5,283 nt of DNA, taken from the NCBI GenBank assembly GCA_020720945.1, contig DYNR01000166.1, positions 1-5,283 on the forward strand, read 5' to 3'. Shown piece after piece: positions 5,223-5,283 of the stretch. Source of the DNA: Chthoniobacter flavus. Its GTDB lineage: Bacteria; Verrucomicrobiota; Verrucomicrobiia; Chthoniobacterales; DYNR01. A model generated the notes under the pieces. That model did not search any database and was not told the origin of the DNA. It saw only the letters and a list, made by a program, of their open reading frames with translations. Every line of letters starts with the position of its first letter. Position 1 is the stretch's first letter. A program made the translations under genes and the position numbers.

Positions 5223-5283
5223 AAAGAAGATCAGACCTCAATTTATAGGGCTTTAGAAGGCGGATCCGGTCGCAAGTTGAATT

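Noticed and set aside
5002..5241. Minus-strand frame at the right edge that might be a partial neighbouring gene
   Set aside because: Most of it is the antisense of the MenD C-terminus; the short outer part shows no recognisable sequence and only a TTG start.
5201..5283. Possible terminator after menD
   Set aside because: No GC-rich stem followed by a T-run could be found; only the 21-bp repeat and a GGATCC palindrome are present.

Overview
This window looks like a fragment of a chromosome from a moderately GC-rich, menaquinone-using bacterium. A Verrucomicrobiota/PVC-type origin is my tentative guess, based on the style of the thioesterase and of the men cluster; nothing in the window proves it. 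There are six protein-coding loci and no rRNA, tRNA, CRISPR array or transposase gene. The + strand has more C than G throughout, whichever strand carries the genes.

Left part, minus strand, read from right to left: (1) a 4HBT-type hotdog acyl-CoA thioesterase (854-1300); (2) an unrecognised soluble protein of about 121 residues (355-720); (3) an intrinsic terminator (303-327); (4) the first ~71 residues of an MFS transporter (40-264). The MFS reading frame stops being MFS-like exactly where a short repeat begins (31-51). A diverged inverted copy of that repeat lies immediately after the last gene, at 5202-5222.

Right part, plus strand: an 83-nt divergent intergenic region (1301-1383) is followed by a tightly coupled operon, menG/ubiE (1384-2109), menF (2106-3422) and menD (3419-5200). 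Each junction is a 4-nt stop/start overlap (GTGA, then ATGA). MenF converts chorismate to isochorismate, MenD condenses isochorismate with 2-oxoglutarate (via ThDP) to SEPHCHC, and MenG performs the last C-methylation of demethylmenaquinone. The divergent hotdog thioesterase is a reasonable candidate for the DHNA-CoA hydrolysis step of the same pathway. menH, menC, menE, menB and menA are not in the window.

I found no convincing entirely new system. The best leads are the inverted repeat pair at both edges with the truncated MFS gene, the divergent thioesterase as a possible DHNA-CoA thioesterase, a Ser-to-Ala change at a MenD active-site position, and a pyrimidine-only tract that encodes a Pro-rich linker in MenD.
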